Assembly (NCBI GenBank): GCA_027972325.1
Contig: JAPMOS010000049.1
Location: 124,001-188,000 of the forward strand
Source: Paratrimastix pyriformis
Taxonomy: Eukaryota; Preaxostyla; Paratrimastigidae
Length of the DNA stretch: 64,000 nt
Direction of reading: 5' to 3'
In this document: positions 42,352 through 55,400 of the stretch, in pieces
How positions within the stretch are numbered: position 1 is the first letter of the stretch
Layout of the letters: every line of letters begins with the position of its first letter
The notes under the pieces: generated by a model
Seen by the model: the letters and a program-made list of their open reading frames with translations, nothing else
The model's database searches: none
Told to the model about the DNA's origin: nothing
Program-made: the position numbers and the translations under genes

Positions 42352-43486
42352 CTACAACTGCTCGACCGGGTTGACCTCGGGTAGCGACTCATCGACTGGG
42401 GCCCTCGGTTCAAATACGCAGGTCGTATCGATGGGTGGAGGTGGCAGGGTACGTGTCGCCCCGAGGGAACCAGCCTCCACGACGACGGGAGCAGACTCAA
42501 CACCAGCGGCCGCTGCCTGGGTGGCGGCCGGGGCGGGCGTTGGAGTCAGGAGAGGCTCGGCGGCCTCGGCGGCCTCAATATCGCGCAGCACATCATCCAG
42601 GGAAGGTCGCTCCGAGGGGTCCGGATCGCACATCCGACGCAAGATCGGCCACAGGCGGAACAGCAAGCGGTTGCGAGGGGCTGTCGCAAGAGAGGGAAAA
42701 CAGGTGGTACGGAGTGAAAAGACAAGGCAACGCGGCACCAGCAGACTCTGCCTGGGACGGTCACCCTGCACGATGTAGGAGAAGAACGCCGGATCGTACG
42801 CCAGGAAAGGGTCGCACCGGCAGGCCATCGGCCAAAGCGGCGCCGCGTTCAAGAGCCAGATCAGGGTCGCACCAAGCGAAAACACGTCCGCCATTTCGCA
42901 GTCGAAGCTCTTGCCGAAGTAGTGTGCCTCCCACATCTCCGGGGCGGCGGTGGCCTGGTTGCCGTGCCACTGAGAGGCTTGATGACGCGACTCTGCAAAA
43001 GAGAAGTCAGCAACCACCAATGATTTGTCCTAAGGGATGATTGGTTTTAGAGTCGTGAAGGCCAGAACAGACCTCACGTATCAGAATGTTCTCCGGTTTG
43101 ATGTCAAGATGAAAGATGACTTTCCGGTGCATGTCGCGAAAAGTGATCACCAGTGTCAGCGTATGACTGAGAAGAACATCATCAGCAAGGGGAGCTGAAG
43201 ACAACAGTGAGAGCCGATTCAAGCAGTGAAGCAGACATCCGAGGATGTGCTCAAGAGTGGATGGGCAAAATTCCAAGTTCAACTGATTCGGTGCGACAGT
43301 TCCAAGAACCTCGACAACCTTGACGACATTTGGGTGGTTCGAGAGCGCATGGAGGAACCTGGACTCACGATCCATCTTCTGATGCTTGTCGGCGTGATAC
43401 CGCTTGCCGGCAAAAATGCCAGTTGGGCCCTTGCAACGCCACACAGAAGCGTCGGCTCCTTTCCCAATAAACTCTTCGCTCGACAT
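42352..43486 (-). CDS. Divergent protein kinase A (tandem pair), 4 exons
   Basis: Eukaryotic-type protein kinase, 327 residues. Exons: 43486-43237, 43194-43073, 43029-42747, 42680-42352, phases consistent. Seen motifs: glycine loop GKGADASVW, lysine in FAGKRYH, helix-C Glu in DRESRFLHAL, catalytic loop HLDIKPENIL (HRD changed to HLD, with catalytic Asp, Lys and Asn kept), DFS in place of DFG (VADFSFAES), AAPEMW for APE, ADVFSLGATLIWLL and the subdomain XI Arg in ERPSLDDVL. The core residues for catalysis are present, so it may be active, although DFS is uncommon. A C-terminal tail of about 80 residues is Pro/Ala-rich. Substrate unknown. About 630 nt of gap separates it from its paralogue. Confidence 0.9.
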
Positions 43487-44111
43487 CGGTTTAAAAATTT
43501 ACGTAAGATTAGCCCAGGGTTACATAGCCTTCAAGTCAACTTTTCGCACCCCGTTCATTGTCTTTTTTTCCCTCCTACCATTTTTTCCTTCCATCCACCT
43601 CACTTCCTCCCCTTTTCTCATTGCACAATCGCCGGGTGGGTGGGTGGGGACCTCCGACCATCATCCATATCTAGGATCGTATCTCAGGCTATTGCCCCAT
43701 TGTCCCCGGGCCAACACGTTTCCCCCCCTCATCACACTGCGATCCTGCCTCGCTGTCGTCAGCATGGCTTTTGTCCCTTCGCCCATGAGCCAAGCCCCCC
43801 CCCTCCCCCCCGCACCACGAAGGCCGTGAATTTTATCGGACCAGCTGACTTTTCTCGGATTATTGGGACATGCAGAAACGATGCGGGCCATCATTGGCAA
43901 CCGCTTCAGTTTTCGCCCTTCCGTGGGTACGCTGCTCCACATTCGAATTGAGCACAGAGCGCATCTTGGTAAATAAACGGCTCAAAAAAAAAAAATCAAA
44001 TCAAATCAAATCACTGAGGTGATTTGAAATTAATTTTTTTAAAAGGCCATACAATATAGCTTGCATGGCGGATAAACCAATACCAATAACCAACCGCAGC
44101 GCAGCGGTCGA
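43487..44111. other. Gap between the two kinase genes
   Basis: Holds the promoter side of kinase A (43487-43900) and the 3' flank of kinase B. Near 43980-44040 an A12 run, TCAAA pentamers and an AT-rich stretch are followed by a short hairpin. No gene recognised. Confidence 0.5.
44006..44027. terminator. Hairpin in the 3' flank of kinase B
   Basis: TCAAATCAC and GTGATTTGA form a 9-bp perfect stem with a 4-nt TGAG loop, about 85 nt beyond the stop codon of the minus-strand kinase B and next to a long A/T homopolymer. A role in 3' end formation is only a guess. Confidence 0.35.
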
Positions 44112-45286
44112 CTACCACCGGGTCCGGTCCTCCTCGGATTCGCTCGAAGAGAATGACTCATCGGCATGGGTGTTCGTTGCGAACAACAAGCACTCCTCAC
44201 CGATGGGCGGAGGTGGCCGCGTGGGCGTGTCCACCTCCCCGAGGGACCCAACCTCCTCCTCGACGGAAGGAGATTCGGCAGTGGCAGCCGGAGCGGGGGC
44301 GGCGGTCGGAGCGGGCACAGGAGCCAGAGGAAGGAGAGGCTGGGCGTCCTCAATATCGCGCAGCACCTCATCCAGGGAAGGACGCCGGTCGGGGTTCCGC
44401 CGGCACATCCGGCGCAGGATCGGCCAGAGGCGGCACAGCAGCCGGTTGCGAGGGGCTGTGGGCAGAGAAACAAGAGATATGGGTCAGGGTGAGAGGGACA
44501 AACCAAGAGTGCGAACAGACTCTGCTTGGGAAGGACACCCTCCTTGACGTAGGAGTAGTACAACGGGTGATAAACCAGGGGGGTGCAATCCAGGCGGGCC
44601 ATGGGCCAGAGCGGCGCGGCGTTCAAGAGCCAGATCAGGGTCGCTCCCAGCGAAAACACATCCGCCTTCTCGCAGTTGAAGGTGAATGGGATTCTTGATT
44701 TGTCGTTGAGGTGCGCCCGCCACATCTCCGGTGCGGCGGTGACCTGGGTGCCGTGCCACTTGGAGGCAAGGGGTTTTCGCTCGGCGAAAGAGAAGTCAGC
44801 AACCGCTAGCGTTCCGTCCTAATGGAAATTTGGTTTTCGAGATGTTGAAAGCCCGAACGGACCTGACGGATCAGGATGTTCTCCGGTTTGATGTCGAGGT
44901 GAAAAAAGCCTTTTCGGTGCATATCGCGAAAAGTGCTCACCAGTGTCAGCACATGGCTGATAAGAACATCATCAGCAAGGGGAACTGACCAACAGTTCGA
45001 GAAAATATTCAAAACAGTGAATCAGACCTTTAATCAAATGCGCCAGAGTGGATGGACAGTATTCCAAGAACAACAAATTCGGTGCAGAAACTCCAAGAAT
45101 TCTGACGACATTTGCGTCCGTCGAGAGCTCTAGGAGGAAACCAGACTCACAATTCATCTTCTGCTGCCTGTCGGCGTGGTATCGCTTAGTGGCAAAGATT
45201 TGGCCAAATTGGTTCTTGCAGAGAATCACACGTGCGTCAGCTCCTTCCCCAAGAACACTGGCCCCCGAAATGTCGTCGCTCAGCAT
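44112..45286 (-). CDS. Divergent protein kinase B (tandem pair), 4 exons
   Basis: Paralogue of the kinase at 42352-43486 with the same four-exon layout and intron phases: 45286-45028, 44984-44863, 44818-44521, 44455-44112; 340 residues. Motifs: GEGADARVI, TKRYHADRQQK, FFHLDIKPENILIRQ (HLD for HRD), VADFSFAERK (DFS for DFG), TAAPEMWRAH, ADVFSLGATLIWLLNAAPLW and RRPSLDEVLRDIEDA. The C-terminal tail is again Pro/Ala-rich and then acidic and Ser-rich (ESFSSSESEED). The coding parts are clearly similar along their whole length, while intron sequences have diverged, so the duplication is not recent. Confidence 0.9.
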
Positions 45287-45715
45287 TCGTCTAAAATGTA
45301 ACGTTAGCCCTGGCGATTCTTGCTTTGTTCGATCGGGTTCCAAAAAAACCAGAAACTGGCCGACCTCTGTACATTTGCGACATCCGGAAAAGAATATCGG
45401 GTTCAGCCGAAATTTCGCTGTAATACTTGCGGGCTGATTGATAATCTGGGATGCTGTCTTGCTTGTGCGCTCACCTGCCATGCCGGTCATGAGGTAGAAC
45501 AAGTGGATGATGCACCATTTTTTTGCGATGTCTGAGTGATTCTTTAAATTGTCTTGATAACCGTCTTGATGATAGTGCGGCGCTGGTGCGGGAAAATTTC
45601 CCTGTAAGTGTATGGGTCTGGTTTCCCCGGTTCTCCGAACTTCCTAACTGTGGGGGGAACAGGGTCGCATAAAACTCCCATTGGATCCCTCTCCATTGAG
45701 CCACCACTTCCCCAG
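45287..45715. other. Divergent intergenic region between kinase B and the giant gene
   Basis: A shared upstream region for a minus-strand and a plus-strand gene, lower in GC than the genes. It probably contains the giant gene's first exon(s): ATG at 45564 opens a short frame up to a GTAAGT donor-like site (45604), but its phase does not join to the next clear coding block, so the true start is unresolved. Confidence 0.4.
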
Positions 45716-48700
45716 GGCGGGGACAAGGAGCAGGCATCCATCGATTTTCTGGAAAAATTTGTTCTGACGCCGCACGAAGAGAAGCCCGAGCTTCTGAAGA
45801 CCCTCGTGCCGGGCTCAACCGAATTCTACTTCTTCTCGATCCTTCACCTGCAGCTCACAAACCCCGAGGTTCTGTCCACCCCGCCTGTGTCATCCTCCCT
45901 CATATTTGGTGTGTAGGCCACCCCCGAGGAGGCGGACCTCCTGAAGCGGTACCAATCGGAGCACGGCCGGAGCCCCCAGCTGGAGATGCTCGAGCTGCGC
46001 CGCGAGTTCCTGCGGTTCGACCTGCCCAACACCGCCCCCGCCGACCGGCAGGCCTGGATCAAGGACCTCGCCGGGCGGCTGGGGCTCCAGTTCACACATA
46101 CCCGACCCGTCCGTCGCCCCCCCGCCCACACAATCATCCACACAATCATTCAATCATCATTCCAATCATCATCCAATCATCATCATCCATCATCATCCAC
46201 CATCATCATCACCCAATTTTCACTCCATCCCCACAGGAGGTGGCCGGGGCCCAGCCGGCCGACGACTTGGCCGCCCTGCCCACGGTGCTGGACGAGGGCC
46301 CCTTCGACCCGGACGTCTTCCTGCCCAAGCGCTGCGCCTCAAAGTCCGCGCCCTCCAGCCGCCTGCCCACCTTCCTCCTTCCCACTTTCCGTGTTGCGTG
46401 GATGGCGATCTCACTGGGGGTAAGGGTAAGGGGGGGTCCGGTACACCCTAGGCCCCCCCCCCTCCCCCCCCTGCCCCCAGCTGCTCCACTCACTGGACTA
46501 CCTCTTTACATCGTGACCCCTCACTCCCTCTCCCCTCGCTCCCCCATTCCTCAAGGGGCGCCTCGAGCCTCGAAGGCCGCGCCTGCCAGTGGGTGGCCGG
46601 CCACCTTGCCTCGCTCTCTGAGGAGCACCAGCTCGAGTTCCTGGGCGACCTGCAGCCCGCCCAGGCGGCCACCCTCGACCCGCCCCTGCGGATGCGCCTC
46701 CTGCGGCGCCAGCTGGAGCTGCAGCCCGAGATGACCTCGACGAGTCGCCCCTCCTGCAGACCCTCCTCGAGCCCGAGGTCGGCGGCCCAGTCGACCGGGA
46801 GGGGGGGGGGGGGGGGGGTCGATTTGGTGCAGGGGTGATTCATCATCCAGTAGCATCAGTAGCATCATCAGCATCATCAGCATCATCAGCAGCATCTGCA
46901 GCATCAGCACATCAGCAGCGTCATCATCATGACCCCCCCCCCCCCCCCCCCCCCCCCCCCACAACACACGCACCTCCCTCTCCACGCTCTCGTTCAGCTG
47001 GACGAGCTTGCCAAGGAACTGCCTGCCGAGCGGTTCTTCACGGCGGGCATCGTGCCGCTACGTGGAGCTCATGTGCCCCAACCCAGACGTCAACTTCATC
47101 CTCGACAAGGCCCGCGACACGCCTCCCCCCCCCCCCCCCCCCCCCCCCTGCGCGCGCACACACACACGTCGGCCCGAAATCCGTACACGCCCGCACACTC
47201 GCGTTCATTCCCCCCGTCCCTGTCGCCCCCTCCTGCCCTTTGCCCATGCCCCTCCCCCCCAGGAGCGGCGCCAGGAGTTCTACGACCGCCTGTGGACCTT
47301 CGCCACGACCCGGCTGCCCCCGTCCCTGGGGTCATACAAGATGACCATCCTCCGGGCATGCCTCGGCCATGACATCGAGAACGTCCGCCCCCCTGCCCTC
47401 CCCTGCCCTCCCTCATGCGCCCCCTGGTCGACCACCCCCATCCCCACAGCACGCAATCCCCCATTGATTCTGCTTGGCTGCCTCACGGTCTTGTGATGGC
47501 ATGACATGGCATATGCTGCAGGGCCGGTACAGCGCCGACCGGCTGCTGGAGTACTGCAAGACGCCCCACCGCTCGCCCATCGTCAGCGGCGACTGGGCAA
47601 AGACGTGGGGCCGGGGCGGCGGCCGCGCCCAGGGCGAGGGCGGCGAGGAGAAGGATGAGGAAGATGAGGAGGAGGCACCCGACGGTGATGAGGAGGGCGG
47701 TTCGGGTGCCGCCGCCCAGATCGCCGAACTCGGTCCGGACCCCCCCCCCCCCCCCCCCCCCACTCTGTGCCCCGCCCCGCTCTGGTTCCCATCCCGTCCA
47801 TCCAAACCATCCATTCATCAACCCCATCCCATCACCCCCATCCATCCATCCATCCCCATCCGCAGGGCTGGCGCTCGAGTGCTCCGCGGCTGCGGTGGAT
47901 TCGCTCTTGTCGAGCCCGCCCCAAGACGAGGTGCCTTTCATCGACGGTCCGCCTTGGCGCACCCCCGCCGCCTCGTGCCGACGCCATCCCAGCCCCACAG
48001 CACAGCACAGCACAGCACAGCACAGCACAGCACAGCACAGCACAGCACAGCACAGCACAGCACAGCACAGCACAGCACAGCACAGCCCAGCCCAGCCCAG
48101 CCCAGCCCAGCCCAGCCCAGCCCAGCCCAGCCCAGCCCAGCCCACCAACCCTCTCCCTCTCCTCCTTCGCAGACTACCTGACGGAGCTGTTCATGGGCAC
48201 GGCGCCCCCCGATGCGGGCCTCTTCTACCCGTACCTCGACCAGCCCCACGTCGATCGGGTCTTCCACGCGGCCCGCCTGCTGGCCGGCGCCACCGACCCC
48301 GACAAGCATGCCGCCTACCTTGGGCCCGACGCCCTCAAGGCCCGCTGCTGCGCCTCACCCACCGCCACCATCTCCACCTCCGCGTGGTCGTCATCACCTC
48401 CCGTCGTCATCACCCCCCCCCCCCCCTCCCTCCCCGTCATCACGCCGCCACCATCGCCCCCGCCATGCTCCATGCTCACCACCCCCATGCTCCCATGCTC
48501 ACCGCCCCCATGCTCCCATGCTCACCGCCCCCATGCTCACCACCCCCCATGCCCACCACATGCACACACGCATCCCGTCCCTGCCCACCGAGCAGGAGCT
48601 GCAGGACCGGGTGGAGCTCGCCTTCCCAGGGGCCAACGAACACTTCTACCGGCCGGCCGACCCGGTGCGGGTCCGGGTGCAGCTGAAGCGCGTGGGCCGG

Positions 48701-51700
48701 CTGACGGTGCAGCTGTACGAGGTCAACACGACGGCCTTCCTGCGCTCCGCCCAGCGGGACATGCCGCCCGAGGGTCTCACCCTCGACGGGCTCGTCCCCG
48801 CCCAGACACGTCCGTCCCCCCCCCCCCCGCATCCCGGTGCCGTCCCCCTCCATCCCCGGCATCCGGCCACTCGTCCCAGCCCATCCACCCGTCTCATCCC
48901 ATCCACTCGTCCCAGACCTTCATATTTCTTGCATCCTGACCCGCCCTGGCACAGCCGTTCGTCCATCCCATTCATCCATCCCATCTCACCCCTCCAGACC
49001 GAACCAGTCAATCGATTCACCCCTTCGCCCATCCCACCCCATCCCTCGCGCTCCCTTCCTTTCAAGCCGCTCATGGGAAAAATGATTTGAACTCAAACCC
49101 ACCGGCCCACCTCGCCACTGTCTGAATCTCCCGCTCATCCCCCCCCCCCCCCCCCCAGTGACTCTGGACTACACCCAGTACGCGCCTGTGGTGCGGCACA
49201 CGGAGCTGCTCAGCCTGCCGGCCATGGACCGCCCCCAGCGGGCCCTCTACATCGTCGACATCCTCGGGGCCGGCCTGCGCGTCCGTCTGGGGGCCCCGGC
49301 ACACCTGATCCACAGGCCATGACCCCACGCATCCACATGGGCAGAGCATTCATGGCGTTCGGACCTCGGCGTTTTTGACCGAACGCACCCACATTGACAT
49401 TGAATTTGTGTTTTTCCTGCTCGTTTCCACTCGCACTGCATTGTCACGACCATCTCAAATGCGCCCGTTTTCCACCCCACCCACCCATCGGGCCCCCCTG
49501 CAGCCGCGCCCTGATCCGGAAGGGTTCGCTGCACCTCGTGGAGCGCCCCACGGCCGCGGGCCACCTGCTTCAAGTGCTCGATGAGGATCATCGGCCCGTC
49601 TGCTGCTCCCCGGAGGCCGTGCCGCACCTGTGGCTGGGCGACCAGCACTTCACGGGCAACCGGGACCCCGCCCGGGGGCCCCTCGGGGCAATCTTAGTCC
49701 CATACGGCCCGCGCGCCGACAGTTCGCAGGTCTGAGACCACCCACCCACCCACCCACCCCGTGTGGGGGCGAGGACGGGCGCCTCGGGAGCACATCCTGC
49801 GATGATGGTGATGATGATGATGGTGGTGATGATGGTGATGGTGATGCGGATGCGGATGTGAGGGGACGGTGTGGAAGATGAACGGGAGATGACATCGCGA
49901 CTCGGGGTGATGAGGATGATGATGGTTGGATGATGACTGGTTGGTGATTCGATAGCGATTGGCACATCGCGACACGACCAATGGGCCTTAATGTCTGGTG
50001 AGGCGGAGCGCACCCGCCATCCGAAGGATCACGCGAGCTACCCTGAGCTCTGAGCTCGCCGCCTCATTTGGGTTTCTTGTGTGCGCGGGTGGCTGCAGGT
50101 TGTGTTGTGCCACGAGGACTTCAGCGTGCTGACCCGGTTCGAGTGGCGCCCCGAGGAGGCGGCCTTCCAGTGCGGCATCTACATCGACCGCGAGCAGCTC
50201 ATCCCCGGCCAGCGGGCCGCGGTCGTCCTCAGGCCATCGCTCACGTCCGCCACCCCCTCCAGCCCCGCCAGCATCACTCATCATTCACATCATCATCACC
50301 AACACAATCACAATCGCAACTATCATCATCATCAGCATCACGACCACCCAATCGTCGTCGTCATCATCATCAGCAGCATCATCATCAAGCATCATCATCC
50401 ACTCATCAGCCAGCCAGCATCATCACCCAGCCATCGTCACCCGTCCCCCGCTCCACCCGCTTCCCGGCGCACCTCTTCATGCCGTTTCGCCTCCTGTGCG
50501 TGTGGCGGCACGCGGGCTGCAGGATCAACGAGGTGTCGGCCCCCTTGAGCCGGCTGGAGGAGGTCGTGCTGACGATTGACACCCTGGACGCCGACGGGGT
50601 GCCTATCAGCAAGCGCTTCCCCGAGCTGGCGCTCGCAGACCAGGCCGAGACGATCGTCGAGTTCACCGTCCCGCCGGTCCGCCCCCCCACGGGGCCACAG
50701 GCCAGGCGGGGGGGGGGTGATGGATGGCCCGAGGGTGACGGGACGGGAGGGATGCCGACTCTGTTGAGTGGAGGGGCGGGGGGGCCTTTCACTCCGCCGC
50801 ATCTCACGTTTTTTGCTGGTGGTTCGGCCCGGCCCCGGCCCGGCTGTCTGGGGGGGATTGGTGGCGATTCCATCACACAGAATCTGCGCACGGTGACGGT
50901 CCGCCTGGAGGCCCGTGTCCGACTGAGCTCACAGGGCCAGGCCCCCGTGACCCTCGCGGCCAACCGCACCTTCACCGTCAACCAGCAGGACTCGACCACC
51001 CGCATCCACATGCCCCACCTCATCCGAGTCCCCTCCCGCGCGTCCGCCCCGCCCGCCCCGCCCCGCCCCGCCCCGCCCCGCCCAAGCTCCTTATACCGCC
51101 AGTCTCGGGTTCGGGGCTCACGAATCGTTGCAATCTTCCCAGTCGAACCAGAACAATGGGCCCCTGGGCCTCACATCCCCCATCCCCCATCCCCCATCAC
51201 ATCACCGCTCGCCCGCTCCACCCGACACCGACAGGGGCCCCGACCAGGCCCTGTACGAGGTGCACCTGCTGGGGAAGTCAGGCGAGCCGGTGGCCAACAC
51301 CCGGTGCAGCATCAGCTTCGAGCATGCCCTCGACCCCGAGGAGGACCCGATCTCGGTCACCATGCGCACCGACCAGCAAGGGTCCGCCCCCCTGCCCTCC
51401 TGTCCCTGCCTTCCTGCACTGCCCTCGGCGCTGGATCTCGTGCGATGAGGCGTTCAATCGCCATATGCACAAACTCCTGTCCCGGCACTGCCCTCGGCGC
51501 TGATCTCGTGCAATGGAGCTTTTTGTGTTGATGCGGGCGTTCAATCGTCATGCACAAACTCCTGTCCGATTGATCAGTCCCTTTGGCGCGCATCCTCATC
51601 GCCCCATCCTCCTCCTCCCCTGACCGACGCCCCCCCAGTGTGGTTCGGCTGGGCAACTTGCGCTGGATCCGCGCCTTCCGGTTCACGGCCCTCGGCCAGA

Positions 51701-52454
51701 GCCGCCGGTTCGAAGTGGCCCAGACCCCCTGCCGCCACGGGCCCACGCCCACCCTGACCGTCCCCGAGGGCGCACCGTTCCGGGTGCCCTTCGACGGGCC
51801 ACTCGCGGGCAACCGAGTCGCCCTGATGGCCGTCCTGGGGGAGGACTCGTCCTGCTACCGGGGCGACTACTCCGCCCGCGTGGGCATGGCCCTGGTCCGC
51901 ACACCACCATCGCCCCCATGCCCAAACCACCGCCCTCGCGCCTCTAATGCCCCCATGCCCCCATGCCCCCGTGCCCCCATGCCCCCGTGCCCCGTGCCCC
52001 ATGCCCCCGTGCCCCCGTGCCCCCGTGCCCAACCCACTCTCCTGCCCAAACCACGGGCACCTCCTGTTCTGTTGCTGGGCGTAAGTTGCGAAGGGGCTCT
52101 TCGGAACCAGGCTGCTCTGATGAGGGGATGCGGTTGTATTGCGCCGCACCATCGCCAATCCTCGGCTCGGCATCACGCCCCCTGTCGTGTCCCCCACCCA
52201 TCCACCCATCCCATCTGCCCGTCCCCTCACTCACACGCGCATTGCTCCCTCCTCTCGGCGGGCCGTGATATAATGGGCAGGGCTTCATCGAGGTGGCCGA
52301 GGGGCTGCCTGCTGGCGACTATCTCATGTGGGACGCCACCGAGACCCTCACCGTCCGGCTGCTGGTCACCCGCAAGGCAGTTTCGGTCCGCCCCCCCCCG
52401 CCCCCGCCGCCCCGCCCACCTCCCCATCGTCCCCCTCACCACATTTGCTTTCGT

Positions 52455-52496
<42 letters not shown>

Positions 52497-55400
52497 TTCA
52501 TCATCATCATCACCATCCTCCTCCCTCTGGTCCGTCCCCCGGCTGGTCGGCGATCCCCCAGGGTGGTCCTGCGGGCTTCCTCAGCTCGCCCGGCCGGCTG
52601 GTGGACATGACGAACATGGGCCCCATCCACGTGGCCGCGATCAGCCGCCCTGCGACCCCCGACGAGGCCGGCGACCCGGCCGACCCGGTGGTGGCCGTGG
52701 TGCAGCTGCAGAACGTGGGCCCCGCGTCCCGGCTGCACGTCTTCGGGTCCCGTTTCGTCCCGCGCTTCGACGCGTTTGAGGAGCTGACCCTGGCCACGGG
52801 GGCGCCGCCCCGCGAGATCAGACCCGAGCCGGCCGAGTCCTCGTTCGCCGACGGGAAGTCCGCGCCCACACACCCCGCTCACCCTCACACCCACCCGCGG
52901 CCCCCTGACCCGCGCCGCCCATTGGCCCTCCCGAGTCGGATCCATCGTGCCTCGTTCGGTCTTGTTGCGGTGTCTATGTGTTTGTGTGTCTGTATCTGTG
53001 TGTCTGTATCTGTGTGTCTGTATCTGTGTGTCTGTATCTGTGTGTCTGTATCTGTGTGTCTGTATCTGTGTGTCTGTATCTGTGTGTCTGTATCTGTGTG
53101 TCTGTATCTGTGTGTCTGTATCTGTGTGTCTGTATCTGTGTGTCTGTATCTGTGTGTCTGTATCTGTGTGTCTGTATCTGTGCGTCTGTATCTGTGCGTC
53201 TGTGCGTCTGTGCGTCTGTGCGTCTGTGCCTCCGTGTGGTGTCTGTGCGCGAATGCGTCTTTCTGTGCGTCTTTACGTGTGCTGCTGCAGGCTGCTGGAC
53301 GAGGAAGTTGGCTACGTGATGAAGCGCCGCACCCAGGGGGCCCGTGTCGGCATCGCCCTGCCCCGGTCCGCCCCATCCGCGCATCCACCACCCACCGCCA
53401 TCCTCCCCATCGGTATGCGGTCCCATACCTGTACCCGGCCTCACCCTTGTGACCTTGCCTCGTTTGTTGATGCGGGTCGGCCTACAGCCCGCAGCTGCTC
53501 AACACGCCCTGGTCGATTGGCACCACCCGCACCGGTCCGTGACTCCTTCCTCTTCTCCGCGCCTTCGTTGCATCTCCCGGCCTGCCTTTTGTGATTCACA
53601 GATTCCTTCCCCCCTTCACACGACAGGGGTGCGCGCCTCTCGGGCTGGCGAAGCCCTCGTGGCCGGGAAGAAACGTCTGCATCTCCGTCATCACCTCGAT
53701 CAGCATCATCATCTCGATCATCATCTCGATCAGCATCTCGATCATCATCTCCATCAGCATCATCTTATTTTTCACCGCGCCTAACCACCCACTCATCATC
53801 AGCACCCACTCAGCATCAGCATCCACTCATCACCATCAACATTTTCATCGCCATCAACATTTTCATCAGCATCCACTCATCATCAGACTCATCATCAGCA
53901 TCCACTCATCATCAACATTATCAGCATCCACTCATCATCAGTATCCACTCATCCACTCATCCACTCATCCACTCATCATCTCCCTTGGTCCTGCCCTCAC
54001 GCCTGGTGGCGCCCGACAGGTTGCGAGTCCCGGCGGGCCACACGGGACGCGGACCGCGCGCAACCCTTAATGATGATGGACGAGGAGGACGCCGAAATGG
54101 AGGAGGACGACGACCTGGCCGGCGGCGACATGAAGAAATGCAAGCGCCGTGCCCACGCCCATCACCACCATGCCCACCACCATGCCGCCTCTTTCGGCCC
54201 GGGGCAGAGGTCGCGGTCGCTCGGCGACGGTCTCGCCTTTGGCGATGTGGAAGAGCCCGACTTGGAGGAGACCGACCGGGAGGACGCCGCCTCGCTGGGG
54301 TTCCTGGCGGCCCCCTCGGTGGCCCTGCTCAACCTGCGGCCCGAGCAGATTCCCGGCCCCAACGGTCCGTGTGACGACTCCCTCCCCACGTCCAGACCCG
54401 CATCATCCCTGACCTCGTTGACCCTGTTGCTCTTGCTCGATAATGATGATGGGATGATGGGATAATGGGATAATGGGATAATGGGAAGATGATAATGATG
54501 ATTGGATGATGATGATGCTGATGATGGATGATGATGATGATGATACCCCTGGGCTCTCTCCCCATCGGGCGCCTCACCTTCCGTTGCGCGGGCTGGCGGG
54601 CTGGTGGCGGGCAGCTCCTGGGCGCGTGCTGCTGCGCCGGAGTCAATTCCACCCCGGCCAGCGGCACCTGGTGGTGGTGGCCGTCGATGGGACCAACACC
54701 GCCGTGCGCACCGTGGCGCTGCCCCTGGCCACTGAGCCCGAGGCCACGCAGGACCAGGTCTGCTGCGCCCCGTTTCCCGTTTCCTGTTTTGTGAGTTTTG
54801 TCGCCGTCTGATGTTTTTCTGGCTGTCTGGCTCTATGGCTGCCTGTGGCTGTGGCTGTGGCTGTGGCTGTGGCTGTGACTGTGACTGTGTCTTTTGATCG
54901 TAAGGATCAAAAGACACATTACGCTCCCAAACACCCCGCCGCAGGCCACTGCCACCACCACCGCCGCCGCTGCGGAGGGTCTTGGGCCTCTGGAAGGCCT
55001 GTCGGCGCTGTATCGCGACCTTCGGCTGGGCCGCAGCTTCGAGGCGGCCACGCCCTACGCCGAGCAGCGTGCCGTGACCCTGATGGACCCCTCGGGGGCG
55101 CCCCGCGATCGGGTGGTCACCCCGGGTGAGGACGGTCCGTCAACACCATCCTCATCATCACCATCCAGTCATCGCCGCCATCCAGTCATCGTCGTCGTTT
55201 ATCACCCCGTCATCACCGTCATCATCATCACCACCACCACCATCATCATGGATGGCCATCGTTGTTGAAGGTGGGACCATTCATAAATCGTGTCTGCTTT
55301 TCTTCGCACCAACGGTGGATGCTGCCCCCCCCCCCCCCCGCAGATCCACCCGCGGTGCAGCAGGAGTATCGCGTGACTGACACGGCCGCCACCAGCCTGC

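Noticed and set aside
52973-53230. Regular 12-bp repeats that might suggest a CRISPR-like array
   Set aside because: The units are contiguous with no unique spacers; this is a minisatellite in a eukaryotic intron.
54506-54545. ATG-rich start region ([13 protein letters not shown]) as a new gene start
   Set aside because: It is the reverse orientation of the same intronic triplet repeat; the flanking exons belong to the giant gene.
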